Positions 6,840 to 15,156 of a stretch of 49,438 nt of DNA are shown in pieces (the first letter of the stretch is position 1; the number at the start of each line of letters is the position of its first letter). The notes below the pieces were generated by a model, which saw nothing but the letters and a program-made list of their open reading frames with translations, ran no database searches and had not been told where the DNA came from. This stretch comes from Parcubacteria group bacterium (GTDB taxonomy: Bacteria; Patescibacteriota; Minisyncoccia; Portnoybacterales; UBA2143). The position numbers and the translations under genes are program-made. The DNA lies in contig NYYU01000051.1 in NCBI GenBank assembly GCA_002685955.1, positions 1-49,438 of the forward strand, read 5' to 3'.

Positions 6840-8423
6840 TTACTCCTCAATTACTTTAACCATTTCTTCAAAAGAAATAGACCCTTGAAGAACTTTGAAA
6901 ATACCATCTTGTTTTATAGTAATCATCCCTTGCCGCTGAGCCTCTTCTTTTATTTTAGACTCACTTAATCCCTGATTGATAATCGCTTCTAATTGAGGAG
7001 TCATTATTAATATTTCAAAAAGGGCCATTCGACCTTTGGTTCCTTTATTGCCGCAAAACTTGCAACCTTTAGCTCGATAAATTTTATATGGCTTTTGCCA
7101 GGTAAAACCTTTTCTCTGGTCAGAATCTAAACTGCTTATTTCCTGTTCAATCATCTCGGCTGCTTTAGTTGAAGCGGCTACTTCTTTTTTGCACTTTTGG
7201 CAAAGCCGCCTGATAAGACGCTGGGCAATGGCTAGATTCAAAGAAGTAGGCAAAAGGAACGGGCCCACCCCCATATCAATCAAACGGGGGATGACCCCAA
7301 TGGCATTATTAGTATGCAAAGTAGAAAGAAGAATATGTCCAGTTAAAGCCGCGTGGATAACTAAACCAGCTGTTTCTTCATCTCTAATTTCGCCCACCAT
7401 GATAATATCAGGGTCTTGCCTTAAAATATGCCTTAAACCAGAAGCAAAAGTATAATCTATGCCTGGCTTAATCTGTGACTGGTTTAATCCTTTTATGAAA
7501 TACTCAATCGGGTCTTCTAAACTGATAATATTTACCTTTTCTTGATTGAGCTTATTTAAAATAGCATAAAGCGTGGTCGTTTTGCCTGACCCAGTCGGAC
7601 CAGTCAATAAAATCATGCCAAATGGATTTTGAATCCCTTTTTCTAAAATGTCCAAATTATAGCCTTGAAGACCTAATCCAGCAAAACTCTTTAAGCCAAC
7701 CGTGGGATCTAGAATTCTTAAAGCCACCTTTTCTCCACCGGGCGTGGGCAGGGTAGAAATGCGAAAATCAATCTTATTATTCCCAACCACTGTATGGAAT
7801 CGTCCATCCTGAGGCACTCTTGTTTCATCAATTTTCAACTTAGAAAGTATTTTAATTCTTGAAACAATGGCCGCCTGGGTCTCTTTAGGCAAAACAAGAC
7901 TGGTATAAAGAACGCCATCAACTCTGAAACGAACCCTAACTTCATTTTCAGCCGGTTCAATATGAATATCAGAAGCTCCGCCCTCTATAGCGTGTTTAAG
8001 AATTACAGCCACTATTTTGGTTATGGGAGCATCACTGACAATCTTATCTGTTATCCCCTCTACCTTCCCCTCGACTAGTTTGACCTTCTCTTCTATTTTT
8101 ATTTCCGTTTCTAATTGTTTAAGCGCTTTTTTTACCTCGCCTCGTAAGGATCGATATTGTTTTAAAACATCTCTAAAATGCTCTTGGCTGATAGCAAATA
8201 TCTTCAATTCCAAATAATTCCTTCGGGTAATAAATCTTAAAGCTTCTTTTGCCTTAAGGTCGTCTGGGTTGATCATGCCTACTTCTAAAATCTTGCCCTG
8301 CCGACTAATCGGAACGAATTTATAAAAAGTAGCGGCCTCTTCGGGAATTTCTTTTAAAACCTCTACTAGAATTTTTCTACCAGTTAAATCAATAGAAGGA
8401 ACTTTTAAGTCTTGGTTAGCCAT
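6840..8423 (-). CDS. pilB: Pilus assembly ATPase PilB
   Basis: Cytoplasmic ATPase that drives pilus extension. The start is set at ATG 8423 (527 residues), just after the preceding gene's stop at 8425; a longer frame to 8486 overlaps that gene. The N-terminal MshEN-type domain (about 20-125) is followed by the ATPase domain with Walker A GPTGSGKTT, Walker B IIMVGEIRD, the His box STLHTNNA and a zinc-binding tetracysteine (CQKC ... CKFC). All are typical of GspE/PilB. The closely packed upstream pilMNO genes fit one transcript. Confidence 0.95.
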   Translation of the reverse strand: MANQDLKVPSIDLTGRKILVEVLKEIPEEAATFYKFVPISRQGKILEVGMINPDDLKAKEALRFITRRNYLELKIFAISQEHFRDVLKQYRSLRGEVKKALKQLETEIKIEEKVKLVEGKVEGITDKIVSDAPITKIVAVILKHAIEGGASDIHIEPAENEVRVRFRVDGVLYTSLVLPKETQAAIVSRIKILSKLKIDETRVPQDGRFHTVVGNNKIDFRISTLPTPGGEKVALRILDPTVGLKSFAGLGLQGYNLDILEKGIQNPFGMILLTGPTGSGKTTTLYAILNKLNQEKVNIISLEDPIEYFIKGLNQSQIKPGIDYTFASGLRHILRQDPDIIMVGEIRDEETAGLVIHAALTGHILLSTLHTNNAIGVIPRLIDMGVGPFLLPTSLNLAIAQRLIRRLCQKCKKEVAASTKAAEMIEQEISSLDSDQRKGFTWQKPYKIYRAKGCKFCGNKGTKGRMALFEILIMTPQLEAIINQGLSESKIKEEAQRQGMITIKQDGIFKVLQGSISFEEMVKVIEE

Positions 8424-8424
8424 A

Positions 8425-8769
8425 TCAATATGGTAAAAATGGATTAGCTCGGCCTTTAATCTCTGTTTCCAAGGGCCATTCCCCATATACTCTTAAAACC
8501 TGAAATTGGGGGTCGTTAAAAAACCCCGCGTCAAAATTGATCTTTTCTATTATTTCTTGTGTTCCTACATTAGTTACCTCTTGTGTCTCATCCATTTCTG
8601 AATCAGCTATTGACTCAATAACCGGACTAGATGGAGTAGCGCGAAAAAAACTGAAATAAACGACGATTAAAGTTGCCAAAATAACCCCGATCAAGATAAA
8701 GAATAATTTTCGCTGTTTTTGCTCTTGAGGAGAGAGGATTGATTGTTTGGAAAAAAATTTAAAATCCAT
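8425..8769 (-). CDS. Small inner-membrane pilus protein in the PilP position
   Basis: 114 residues with a cytoplasmic basic segment, one membrane helix (about 23-43), an acidic extracytoplasmic stretch, and a C terminus ending GRANPFLPY. The order pilM-pilN-pilO-this-pilB places it where pilP would be in Gram-negative systems. It is shorter than PilP and has no lipobox or secretin-binding beta domain, which fits an organism without an outer membrane. Function is inferred from position only. Confidence 0.75.
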   Translation of the reverse strand: MDFKFFSKQSILSPQEQKQRKLFFILIGVILATLIVVYFSFFRATPSSPVIESIADSEMDETQEVTNVGTQEIIEKINFDAGFFNDPQFQVLRVYGEWPLETEIKGRANPFLPY

Positions 8770-8775
8770 AATTAA

Positions 8776-9369
8776 CTATTGGTAATAGACAACTACATTT
8801 AAGGAAAAATCAAAAATATCGCCTGCTAAAACACCAAAGCCTTCGCTATATCCATAAGGGGAAAAACTGATTGAATAAACATCCATAGATCTAATATTGT
8901 TTTCTAAAGCAACTAAATAATTCTTAAATGCGCTATAAGAACCGCTAATCGACAAATTAACTGATGAACTCTTCAAAAATGGATTTGTCTTTTTAGACTG
9001 ATTTGTTTTCTGAGAAGTTTTTTGCTGAGGGCTTTTTGCCTCTTCGTCTGTTTGACTAAAACCTATTGATTCTAAAAGCAGACCATTACTAGCCGCTAAG
9101 ACCTCAAATTGGACTAATAAATATGGCAGATCTTCTTCTTGGGGTATAGCTAAAGCAATCTTACTCGCCTCTTGTTCTATTTGCTGATACTTTTCTTTAA
9201 GCTGCTGAGTTTCAGCCAAGAGCTCTTCTAGACCAACGACTTTTTGCTCCAATTGAGTTACCTCAGGACGCAAAAGCTTGATTGAAGACCAAGTAGGCGC
9301 CATAAAAAAGAATATCAAGGCAACGCCTGCTGCTAAACTTATTAAACTGATAATAATCTTTCGATCCAT
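8776..9369 (-). CDS. pilO: PilO-like alignment subcomplex protein
   Basis: 197 residues: one N-terminal membrane helix (about 7-24), a coiled coil (about 35-70, VTQLEQKVVGLEELLAETQQ) and a C-terminal ferredoxin-like domain (SGSYSAFKNYLVALENNIR, about 135-197). This is the standard PilO architecture. A K/T/Q/S-rich linker near 115-130 separates the parts. It starts 7 nt after pilN and partners PilN in the inner-membrane alignment complex. Confidence 0.85.
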   Translation of the reverse strand: MDRKIIISLISLAAGVALIFFFMAPTWSSIKLLRPEVTQLEQKVVGLEELLAETQQLKEKYQQIEQEASKIALAIPQEEDLPYLLVQFEVLAASNGLLLESIGFSQTDEEAKSPQQKTSQKTNQSKKTNPFLKSSSVNLSISGSYSAFKNYLVALENNIRSMDVYSISFSPYGYSEGFGVLAGDIFDFSLNVVVYYQ

Positions 9370-9376
9370 ATTTAAT

Positions 9377-9967
9377 TTATGGCTTTAAAAAACTAAGATC
9401 TAATTCTAATCCTATGGTTGATTTAACCCGACCATCAACATCCATGCCAACCTCTGAGAAAATTACTTCTTTGACCCGATCATCTTCTTTAAAAACAACT
9501 AATTGTTTAGCCATAGTCTTATAATCCACCGCCTCCACATCTAAAGACAAACTAGACTGAGATAAATCAGCCCCAAAGCTGACAATCTGAACTTGAGCCA
9601 GGGTCAATTGTTCAATCATAGCAAAAAGCTCAGAAGAACGGATATGGTTCTTTAAAAGATTTTTCAAATTTTCGATTCCTTTATTTAACTCGGTAAAATT
9701 AGCTTCCAAGTCTAAATCTCTCTGGCTTCCTAAATCTTCAAGCTTTACAGTTAAGGATTTTTTTTCTTTAATCAAACTATCCTGATACCCCCACAAACCA
9801 AGACAAGCCACAATAATTATGATTAACAAAATGATTGATGAAGCCATCCAAAAACCTGCCTTAGGAGCAAGTTTAGTTATCTGGGAAAAACTATCCCTTG
9901 ACATTTTAACTTGCTGCCCAGCGCCTTGTTTCTGCTCATATTTTTTTGGCATCAACTTAATATCCAT
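9377..9967 (-). CDS. pilN: PilN-like alignment subcomplex protein
   Basis: 196 residues: a cytoplasmic N terminus of about 40 residues (which in PilN proteins binds PilM), one membrane helix (about 41-61), a coiled coil and an extracytoplasmic alpha/beta domain. It lies directly between pilM (12-nt gap) and pilO (7-nt gap). The start MDIKLMPKKYEQKQ resembles the PilM-binding INLLP-type peptide only loosely. Confidence 0.83.
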   Translation of the reverse strand: MDIKLMPKKYEQKQGAGQQVKMSRDSFSQITKLAPKAGFWMASSIILLIIIIVACLGLWGYQDSLIKEKKSLTVKLEDLGSQRDLDLEANFTELNKGIENLKNLLKNHIRSSELFAMIEQLTLAQVQIVSFGADLSQSSLSLDVEAVDYKTMAKQLVVFKEDDRVKEVIFSEVGMDVDGRVKSTIGLELDLSFLKP

Positions 9968-9979
9968 ATAAAGATTAAA

Positions 9980-11044
9980 TTATTGAATTTCGCCCATGCC
10001 CAAGCCAACCGCCGCCGCCAAGCAAGGACCTAATTCCTTAACAACCGATTTAAGTAAAGAAGGATAAGCTACCCGGGCAAAAGGATCGCCTAAAGAAACC
10101 TCCACGCCTAACTTATCTGTAAAATAATCAACCAAACCGAGCGTTTGGCTAACTCCTCCTACTAAAATATATCTTTCAATTTTACGATTGCGCTTATTCT
10201 GATACGAATCAGTAATTTTTTTAATTTCGGTGATAATTGTATTTAAAATTGAATAAAGCATATCCTTTATTTCAGTGTTTTCAATTTCAGCCAGCCCAGT
10301 TGTTAAAAGAGTATGTTTAAGTTTTTCCGACTCTTGAGGGTAAAGCTTCATTCGCTGAGAAATCATCTTGATTATCTTTAAACCGCCTGTTTCTAGATTG
10401 TGAGTCGCTTTAATAAATCCTCCATCAACTATACTAATGTTAACGGAACGAGCTCCGGCATCTACTAAAGTGATTGCGCTTTTATCATTGCCTACTAAAG
10501 CGCGAGCTAAACTAAATGTTTCCGCCTCCATCCTCCAAAGATTCAATCCAGCTAATTTGATTATCTGCTTATAACGATTAATAATCTCTTTAGGAACAGC
10601 GATAATCAAAATTTGTTGACTAGATCCTTTATCTGATTTACCAACAATACTCCAATCCAAAATCACTTCAGAAATAGGCACCGGCACATATTTTCTGGCT
10701 TCAAAAGGAACAGTTGCCGCAACTTCTTTTTCAGACATGTTAGGCAAATCAATCAAAGTAAAAAAACTAGAATAAACAGGGATAGAAACACAAGCTTCCC
10801 GAGATTTAATCTTAGCCTCCTTAATAACTTTCTTAACTATCCCAGCTACTTCTTTAGCCGGAACTTTCAAAAGCTCTAAATAAGCCTGGTAATTTCTACT
10901 TTTAAGATATTCGGCCAAGGGGAAAATTCCATAATTCTTTAATTTGTGCCTCCCATTTTCTTTTTCTAATTGAACTAATTTAATCGCTGAAGCGCCGATA
11001 TCAATACCTAAAAGGCTGTTTGATTTTTTTTTAAACAGAGACAT
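9980..11044 (-). CDS. pilM: Actin-like pilus protein PilM
   Basis: Cytoplasmic actin-fold ATPase of the pilus alignment complex. The 354 residues begin with LLGIDIGASAIKLVQL (phosphate 1), have a DAGARSVNISIV element (phosphate 2) near 195 and an ILVGGVSQTLGL adenosine motif near 290, all typical of PilM/FtsA-like proteins. It is the first gene of the operon. The -10 box TATAAT at 11052-11057 lies only 7 nt from the ATG and there is no Shine-Dalgarno, so the pilus operon mRNA is probably leaderless. Confidence 0.93.
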   Translation of the reverse strand: MSLFKKKSNSLLGIDIGASAIKLVQLEKENGRHKLKNYGIFPLAEYLKSRNYQAYLELLKVPAKEVAGIVKKVIKEAKIKSREACVSIPVYSSFFTLIDLPNMSEKEVAATVPFEARKYVPVPISEVILDWSIVGKSDKGSSQQILIIAVPKEIINRYKQIIKLAGLNLWRMEAETFSLARALVGNDKSAITLVDAGARSVNISIVDGGFIKATHNLETGGLKIIKMISQRMKLYPQESEKLKHTLLTTGLAEIENTEIKDMLYSILNTIITEIKKITDSYQNKRNRKIERYILVGGVSQTLGLVDYFTDKLGVEVSLGDPFARVAYPSLLKSVVKELGPCLAAAVGLGMGEIQ

Positions 11045-11051
11045 TTTTATT

Positions 11052-11073
11052 ATTATATAAACATCATCTCATT
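11052..11073 (-). promoter_or_regulatory. Pilus operon promoter, probably leaderless
   Basis: The -10 box TATAAT is at 11057-11052 on the minus strand, 7 nt before the pilM ATG. A -35-like AAGACA lies 16 bp further upstream. Transcription would start at or within a base or two of the ATG. The divergent comF gene begins 90 bp away, so both promoters share this short region. Confidence 0.55.
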
Positions 11074-11133
11074 TGTCTTGTCTTGCTTTCAGTTAGTAGT
11101 ATAGCATAAAATTAAGAAGGAAAGAAACTACTT

Positions 11134-11754
11134 ATGTGGAAAACTATTTTAGACCTAATCTTCCCAATTAATTGCCTTGGCTGTGGCCAACCGGGCGATT
11201 TTATCTGTTTTAATTGTTTTGAAAAAATTCCTTTAAATACTGAACCGCCCTTAAATAATTTACTAATCGTCAGTTATTATCAATCTCCTTTAATTAAACA
11301 ATTAATTCATCGTTATAAATATGATTTTGTCAAAAGTTTGGTTAGGCCATTAGGCACATTAATGGCTAAAAAATTAACCCAGCAGAATATTAAAGACCTT
11401 ATTCTTGTACCTATACCACTTCATCCTAAACGACTCCGTTGGCGCGGATTTAATCAAGCCCAAGAATTATCTCTAGTTATTAGTAAAAAGTTAAATATAC
11501 CAATAATCAATAACCTACTCATTAGAAAAAAACATACCCTGCCTCAAGCCAAAATAGATAACCTGAAACAAAGAAGGGTTAATATTAAAGATTCTTTTCA
11601 AATCAATTCTAGTTTTAAAGATAATCTTAAAAACAAAAACATCATCTTAATTGATGATATTTCTACTACCGGTGCAACTATAGAAGAGTGCACTAAAATA
11701 TTAAAATCATTAAAACCTAAAGCTGTTTATGGATTAGTTATTGCCAAAGGATAA
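11134..11754 (+). CDS. comF: ComF family phosphoribosyltransferase-like protein
   Basis: 206 residues. An N-terminal double CxxC zinc module (CLGC ... CFNC, about 14-29) is followed by a PRTase fold with HPKRLRWRGFNQAQELS and the PRPP loop ILIDDISTTGATI near 175. This is the ComF/GntX pattern. ComF is needed for DNA uptake in several bacteria, and here it lies divergent from the pilus operon and in the same window as a ComEC-type MBL domain. A role in natural transformation fits but is not proven. Confidence 0.9.
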   Translation: MWKTILDLIFPINCLGCGQPGDFICFNCFEKIPLNTEPPLNNLLIVSYYQSPLIKQLIHRYKYDFVKSLVRPLGTLMAKKLTQQNIKDLILVPIPLHPKRLRWRGFNQAQELSLVISKKLNIPIINNLLIRKKHTLPQAKIDNLKQRRVNIKDSFQINSSFKDNLKNKNIILIDDISTTGATIEECTKILKSLKPKAVYGLVIAKG

Positions 11755-11797
11755 ATCCTTGAATAAATAGACAAAATAGGGTATGCTAAAAATTACT

Positions 11798-11884
11798 GGA
11801 AGAGTCGGATAATGGTTATTCCAACGGATTGCTAATCCGTGACCCTTTTGGGTCTTGCGGGTTCGAATCCCGCCTCTTCCGCCA
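11798..11884 (+). tRNA. tRNA-Ser (GCT)
   Basis: Acceptor GGAAGAG/CTCTTCC, long variable arm, anticodon GCT in the loop of ACGGATTGCTAATCCGT, T loop TTCGAAT, encoded CCA. It is followed 6 nt later by a second tRNA-Ser. Confidence 0.95.
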
Positions 11885-11890
11885 GTCAAT

Positions 11891-11980
11891 GGAGAGATGC
11901 GAGAGCGGCTTAATCGGATGGTCTTGAAAACCATTGTGGCAGCGATGTCACCGTGGGTTCGAATCCCACTCTCTCCGCCA
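11891..11980 (+). tRNA. tRNA-Ser (TGA)
   Basis: Acceptor GGAGAGA/TCTCTCC with long variable arm, anticodon TGA (stem ATGGT/ACCAT), encoded CCA. Its last 21 nt are nearly identical (20/21) to a tRNA remnant at 41138-41158. Confidence 0.95.
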
Positions 11981-11992
11981 ATTCAAAACAAG

Positions 11993-12469
11993 ATGGACAA
12001 AAATAAAACAACTAATCAAATTTCCTGGAGGGCTCCAGAATTCCCCCATTACGAAAAAGATGTAATCTGGTTCACTATTTTAAGCGTTATTGCGGCCGGT
12101 TTATTTCTTTGGGCCTTATTTACTAAAAATCTTATCTTTGCCTTGCTGATTGCTATCAGTTTTTTCTCAATAATGACCTATGCCTTAAAAAAACCAGCTA
12201 AAGTTGATCTAGCTATTACCCCCAGAGGAGTAAAAATCAATAAAACTATTTACGATTTTGATAGTTTAAAATCATTTTGGATTTTTTATGAACTACCTGA
12301 AATAAAAGAGGTTAGTTTGCGGAGTAAGAAAAAAATTATGCCATATATTAAAATACCCTTAGGCGAACAAAATCCAGTTGAGATTAGACGAATACTAATT
12401 AAATATTTGCCCGAAAGAAAGCATAGAGAATCCTTAATTGATAATTTAGCTCGAGCCCTGCGCTTTTAA
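11993..12469 (+). CDS. Conserved two-helix membrane protein, function unknown
   Basis: 158 residues from ATG 11993; the longer reading frame would run through the upstream tRNA. A cytoplasmic segment (APEFPHYEKD) precedes two adjacent membrane helices (about 22-62), and then comes a soluble C-terminal domain of about 90 residues. The arrangement resembles small bacterial PH-like membrane proteins, but I do not recognise the family. The ATG is 12 nt after tRNA-Ser, without an SD, so it is probably expressed from the tRNA transcript. Confidence 0.8.
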   Translation: MDKNKTTNQISWRAPEFPHYEKDVIWFTILSVIAAGLFLWALFTKNLIFALLIAISFFSIMTYALKKPAKVDLAITPRGVKINKTIYDFDSLKSFWIFYELPEIKEVSLRSKKKIMPYIKIPLGEQNPVEIRRILIKYLPERKHRESLIDNLARALRF

Positions 12470-12474
12470 TATAA

Positions 12475-12547
12475 GCGCCCATAGCTCAGTGGATAGAGCG
12501 CTTCCTTGCGGAGGAAGAGGTCGTAGGTCCGAATCCTACTGGGCGTA
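12475..12547 (+). tRNA. tRNA-Arg (GCG)
   Basis: Acceptor GCGCCCA/TGGGCGT (G1-U72 wobble), anticodon stem CTTCC/GGAAG with loop TTGCGGA, so anticodon GCG. The T loop is TCCGAAT, with C instead of the near-universal U at position 55. CCA is not encoded. recG begins 4 nt after the discriminator base. Most bacteria use ACG (inosine) for this codon box. Confidence 0.88.
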
Positions 12548-12550
12548 CTA

Positions 12551-14605
12551 ATGTTATCTTTATTATCAAAAATAGAATCTATTAAGAAAGTAGGTCCCGC
12601 TTATTTGAAAAAGCTTCATAAGCTTAATATCAAAATAGTTCAGGACCTGTTTTTTCATTTCCCTCACCGTTATGATGATTTTAGCCAAATTATTCCGATT
12701 GACCAATTAAAAACAGGTCAGACTGCAACAATTCAAGGCAAAGTGGTTGAAATCAAATCAAGCCATACCTGGCAGAAAAAAATGAGTCTAACCGAAGCGA
12801 TTATTGAAGACAAAACCGGCAGTATTAAAGCTATTTGGTTTAACCAGCCCTATTTAACTCAAACTTTAATTAAAGGCAAAAAAATTAATCTAGCTGGCAA
12901 GCTTACTTTTGTTAAAAAAACCCTTTGCTTTTCTAATCCAGTCCAAGAAGTCATCAATCAAAATACAGATCCAACACACACTGGGCGTTTAGTTCCAATT
13001 TACCCTGAAACAGCTGGCTTAACCTCTCGCTATCTCCGCTACTTGATTAAACCCCTGCTTTATTTAACTAATCAAATAACTGATTTTTTACCTGATTTAA
13101 TTAAAAAGAAATTTAACTTAACAGATTTATCTCAAGCAATTAAACAAATCCATTTTCCAGCTCATTCCCAATCAATCAAAACAGCCCGCCAGCGATTAGC
13201 TTTTGATGAGCTTTTTTTAATTCAATTAACCACCCTCCAACAAAAACAAAAATTGAATCAAGAAAAAGCATCCCAGATTCCTTTTGACCAAAAGCTGATT
13301 AAATCCTTTGTCCAAAATCTGCCTTTTAAATTAACTGATGACCAGCGATTAGCCGCTTGGGAGATTTTTCAGGATTTGAGCAAAAATCAACCAATGAATC
13401 GCCTGCTTAATGGAGATGTTGGTTCGGGCAAAACGATTATTGCCATTATGAATATTCTCCAAACAGCTCAAGCTGGTTATCAGACAGCTTTAATGGCTCC
13501 AACTGAAATCCTGGCTAAACAGCACTTTGAGACATTCAAACAAGTACTCAAAAAATACAAACTAAATATCGCCTTATTAATCGGTTCAAGTAAGAATAAA
13601 GTTCAGCTTAAGAAAAAAATTAGTCAGGGTAAAATCAATATTATTATCGGCACTCATGCTTTGATTCAAGAAAGTTTGTCTTTTAATAATTTGGCTTTGG
13701 TGATTATTGATGAACAACATCGTTTTGGCGTGGCCCAGCGAGCAGCTCTGCAAAAAAGGATTTATCAAATAAAGGATGGGCTAGCTACAATTCCTCACCT
13801 CTTATCAATGACGGCTACGCCTATCCCTCGCACCCTTACTTTGACTATTTACGGAGACCTTGATATTTCACTAATCAAACAACTTCCCAAGGGCCGACAA
13901 AAAATCATAACTAAGATTGTTACCCCAGCCGATCGCAATAAAACTTACAATTTTGTCAAAAAACAAATTAAACAGAAAAAACAGGCCTTTGTTATCTGCC
14001 CGCTGATTGATCAATCAGACAAGCTGGGAGTCAAATCAGTTACCCAAGAATATGAAAAGTTATCAAAAGAAATCTTTCCCAAATTCAAAGTTGATATGAT
14101 TCATGGAAAATTAAAACCAATAGAAAAAGAACAGATTATGAAAAAGTTTAAAAGCCAAAAAACTGACCTTTTAATCTCTACTTCAGTGGTAGAAGTCGGA
14201 GTTGATATTCCCAATGCCACGGTCATGATTATTGAAGGCGCGGATCGATTTGGCTTAGCCCAACTTCATCAATTCCGAGGCAGGATTGGTCGAAGCGCTG
14301 ACCAATCATATTGCTTCTTATTTACTGACTCGCCGGCTAAAAAAACTCATCAACGGCTTAAAGCTGTTTTAACCGCTAAAGATGGGTTTGAACTAGCTGA
14401 AGAGGATTTGAAAATTAGAGGACCAGGCGATTTCACCGGTTCCCGTCAATGGGGCTTGCCGGATTTAACCATGGCCTCACTTAGTGATTTAGATTTAATT
14501 AAAAAAAGCCGCCAAGCGGCTCAAATGGTGATTGCTCATAACTTAGTCATTCCAGAACTCAAATCCAAACTAAAAGAATTTGAAAAAATTATTCATTTAG
14601 AATAA
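12551..14605 (+). CDS. recG: ATP-dependent DNA helicase RecG
   Basis: Branch-migration helicase for stalled forks and Holliday junctions. The 684 residues cover the N-terminal wedge/OB domain (about 55-150), Walker A GDVGSGKT, the DEQH box in IIDEQHRFG, motif III SMTATPIPRTL, and the C-terminal helicase part (QFRGRIGRS) with the TRG-like tail. Length is normal. There is no SD; it starts 4 nt after tRNA-Arg, so maturation of that tRNA would leave an almost leaderless mRNA. Confidence 0.96.
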   Translation: MLSLLSKIESIKKVGPAYLKKLHKLNIKIVQDLFFHFPHRYDDFSQIIPIDQLKTGQTATIQGKVVEIKSSHTWQKKMSLTEAIIEDKTGSIKAIWFNQPYLTQTLIKGKKINLAGKLTFVKKTLCFSNPVQEVINQNTDPTHTGRLVPIYPETAGLTSRYLRYLIKPLLYLTNQITDFLPDLIKKKFNLTDLSQAIKQIHFPAHSQSIKTARQRLAFDELFLIQLTTLQQKQKLNQEKASQIPFDQKLIKSFVQNLPFKLTDDQRLAAWEIFQDLSKNQPMNRLLNGDVGSGKTIIAIMNILQTAQAGYQTALMAPTEILAKQHFETFKQVLKKYKLNIALLIGSSKNKVQLKKKISQGKINIIIGTHALIQESLSFNNLALVIIDEQHRFGVAQRAALQKRIYQIKDGLATIPHLLSMTATPIPRTLTLTIYGDLDISLIKQLPKGRQKIITKIVTPADRNKTYNFVKKQIKQKKQAFVICPLIDQSDKLGVKSVTQEYEKLSKEIFPKFKVDMIHGKLKPIEKEQIMKKFKSQKTDLLISTSVVEVGVDIPNATVMIIEGADRFGLAQLHQFRGRIGRSADQSYCFLFTDSPAKKTHQRLKAVLTAKDGFELAEEDLKIRGPGDFTGSRQWGLPDLTMASLSDLDLIKKSRQAAQMVIAHNLVIPELKSKLKEFEKIIHLE

Positions 14606-14634
14606 TTGACAAAAATACGTTTAAAGGTTAATAT
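14606..14634 (+). promoter_or_regulatory. Sigma70-type promoter of the DksA-like gene
   Basis: TTGACA (14606-14611), 17 bp, TAATAT (14629-14634). The leader is about 50 nt and carries an AGGAGG ribosome site, so this gene is expressed independently of recG, whose stop codon touches the -35 box. Confidence 0.8.
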
Positions 14635-14690
14635 TCATGTATAGGATAGAATTTTAACAATTAAAGAGAGATAAAAAGGAGGGTTATAAC

Positions 14691-15092
14691 ATGACTGAAA
14701 GAATGAGTGTGATAGTTAAGCAAGGAATCACGAAAATGCTGACAAGTAAAAGACAAGAATGTGAACAAGAAGTAATCGTGGCCAGAGAAGCTCTAAAAGA
14801 CAATCTAAAAAGCGGCAAGACTATCCGCAACGACGATCTTGCAGATTGCTGCATCCAGGCAAGTTGGGTGAAAAATCAAAGTAGGCTCAAATGTTTAGAA
14901 AAATGCCTCAAAAAATTTGATGAGGCCATTGGAAGAGTCTATGATGGTACTTATGGCATCTGCATCAGTTGCCAAGAGGAAATCCCTACCGAACGCCTCC
15001 GGGCAGTTCCTTTTGCTGACCGTTGCGTCAGCTGTAAAAACGAAAAAAATTCAAACGCTTCGTTTAATGACCGAGCGCACGCAGTTCTCTAG
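14691..15092 (+). CDS. DksA/TraR-family zinc-finger regulator
   Basis: 133 residues: a coiled-coil N-terminal part (about 20-75) and a C-terminal C4 zinc finger CISC...CVSC (about 96-119) with the GTYGIC and RAVPFADRC signatures of DksA/TraR proteins, which bind RNA polymerase in the secondary channel. A strong SD (AGGAGG) lies 8 nt upstream. Two further cysteines (DLADCCIQ) lie in the middle. It is followed by two adjacent hairpins. The target promoters are not visible here. Confidence 0.88.
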   Translation: MTERMSVIVKQGITKMLTSKRQECEQEVIVAREALKDNLKSGKTIRNDDLADCCIQASWVKNQSRLKCLEKCLKKFDEAIGRVYDGTYGICISCQEEIPTERLRAVPFADRCVSCKNEKNSNASFNDRAHAVL

Positions 15093-15108
15093 AGGCGCGC
15101 GTTCGTTA

Positions 15109-15156
15109 AACGAGGACAACCTCGTTGGGAGATAGCGCAAGTTATCTCCCATTTTT
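15109..15156 (+). terminator. Two adjacent hairpins ending in a U tract
   Basis: AACGAGG/CCTCGTT (loop ACAA, 15109-15126) is directly followed by GGGAGATA/TATCTCCC (15127-15150) and then ATTTTTATTT. It is a rho-independent terminator for the DksA-like gene. The stop codon of the convergent glycosyltransferase gene lies inside the second stem. Confidence 0.85.

Noticed and set aside
11734-11980. Upstream extension of the 11993 gene through tRNA-Ser
   Set aside because: The extended frame translates tRNA sequence; the ATG at 11993 gives a normal N terminus before the membrane helices.
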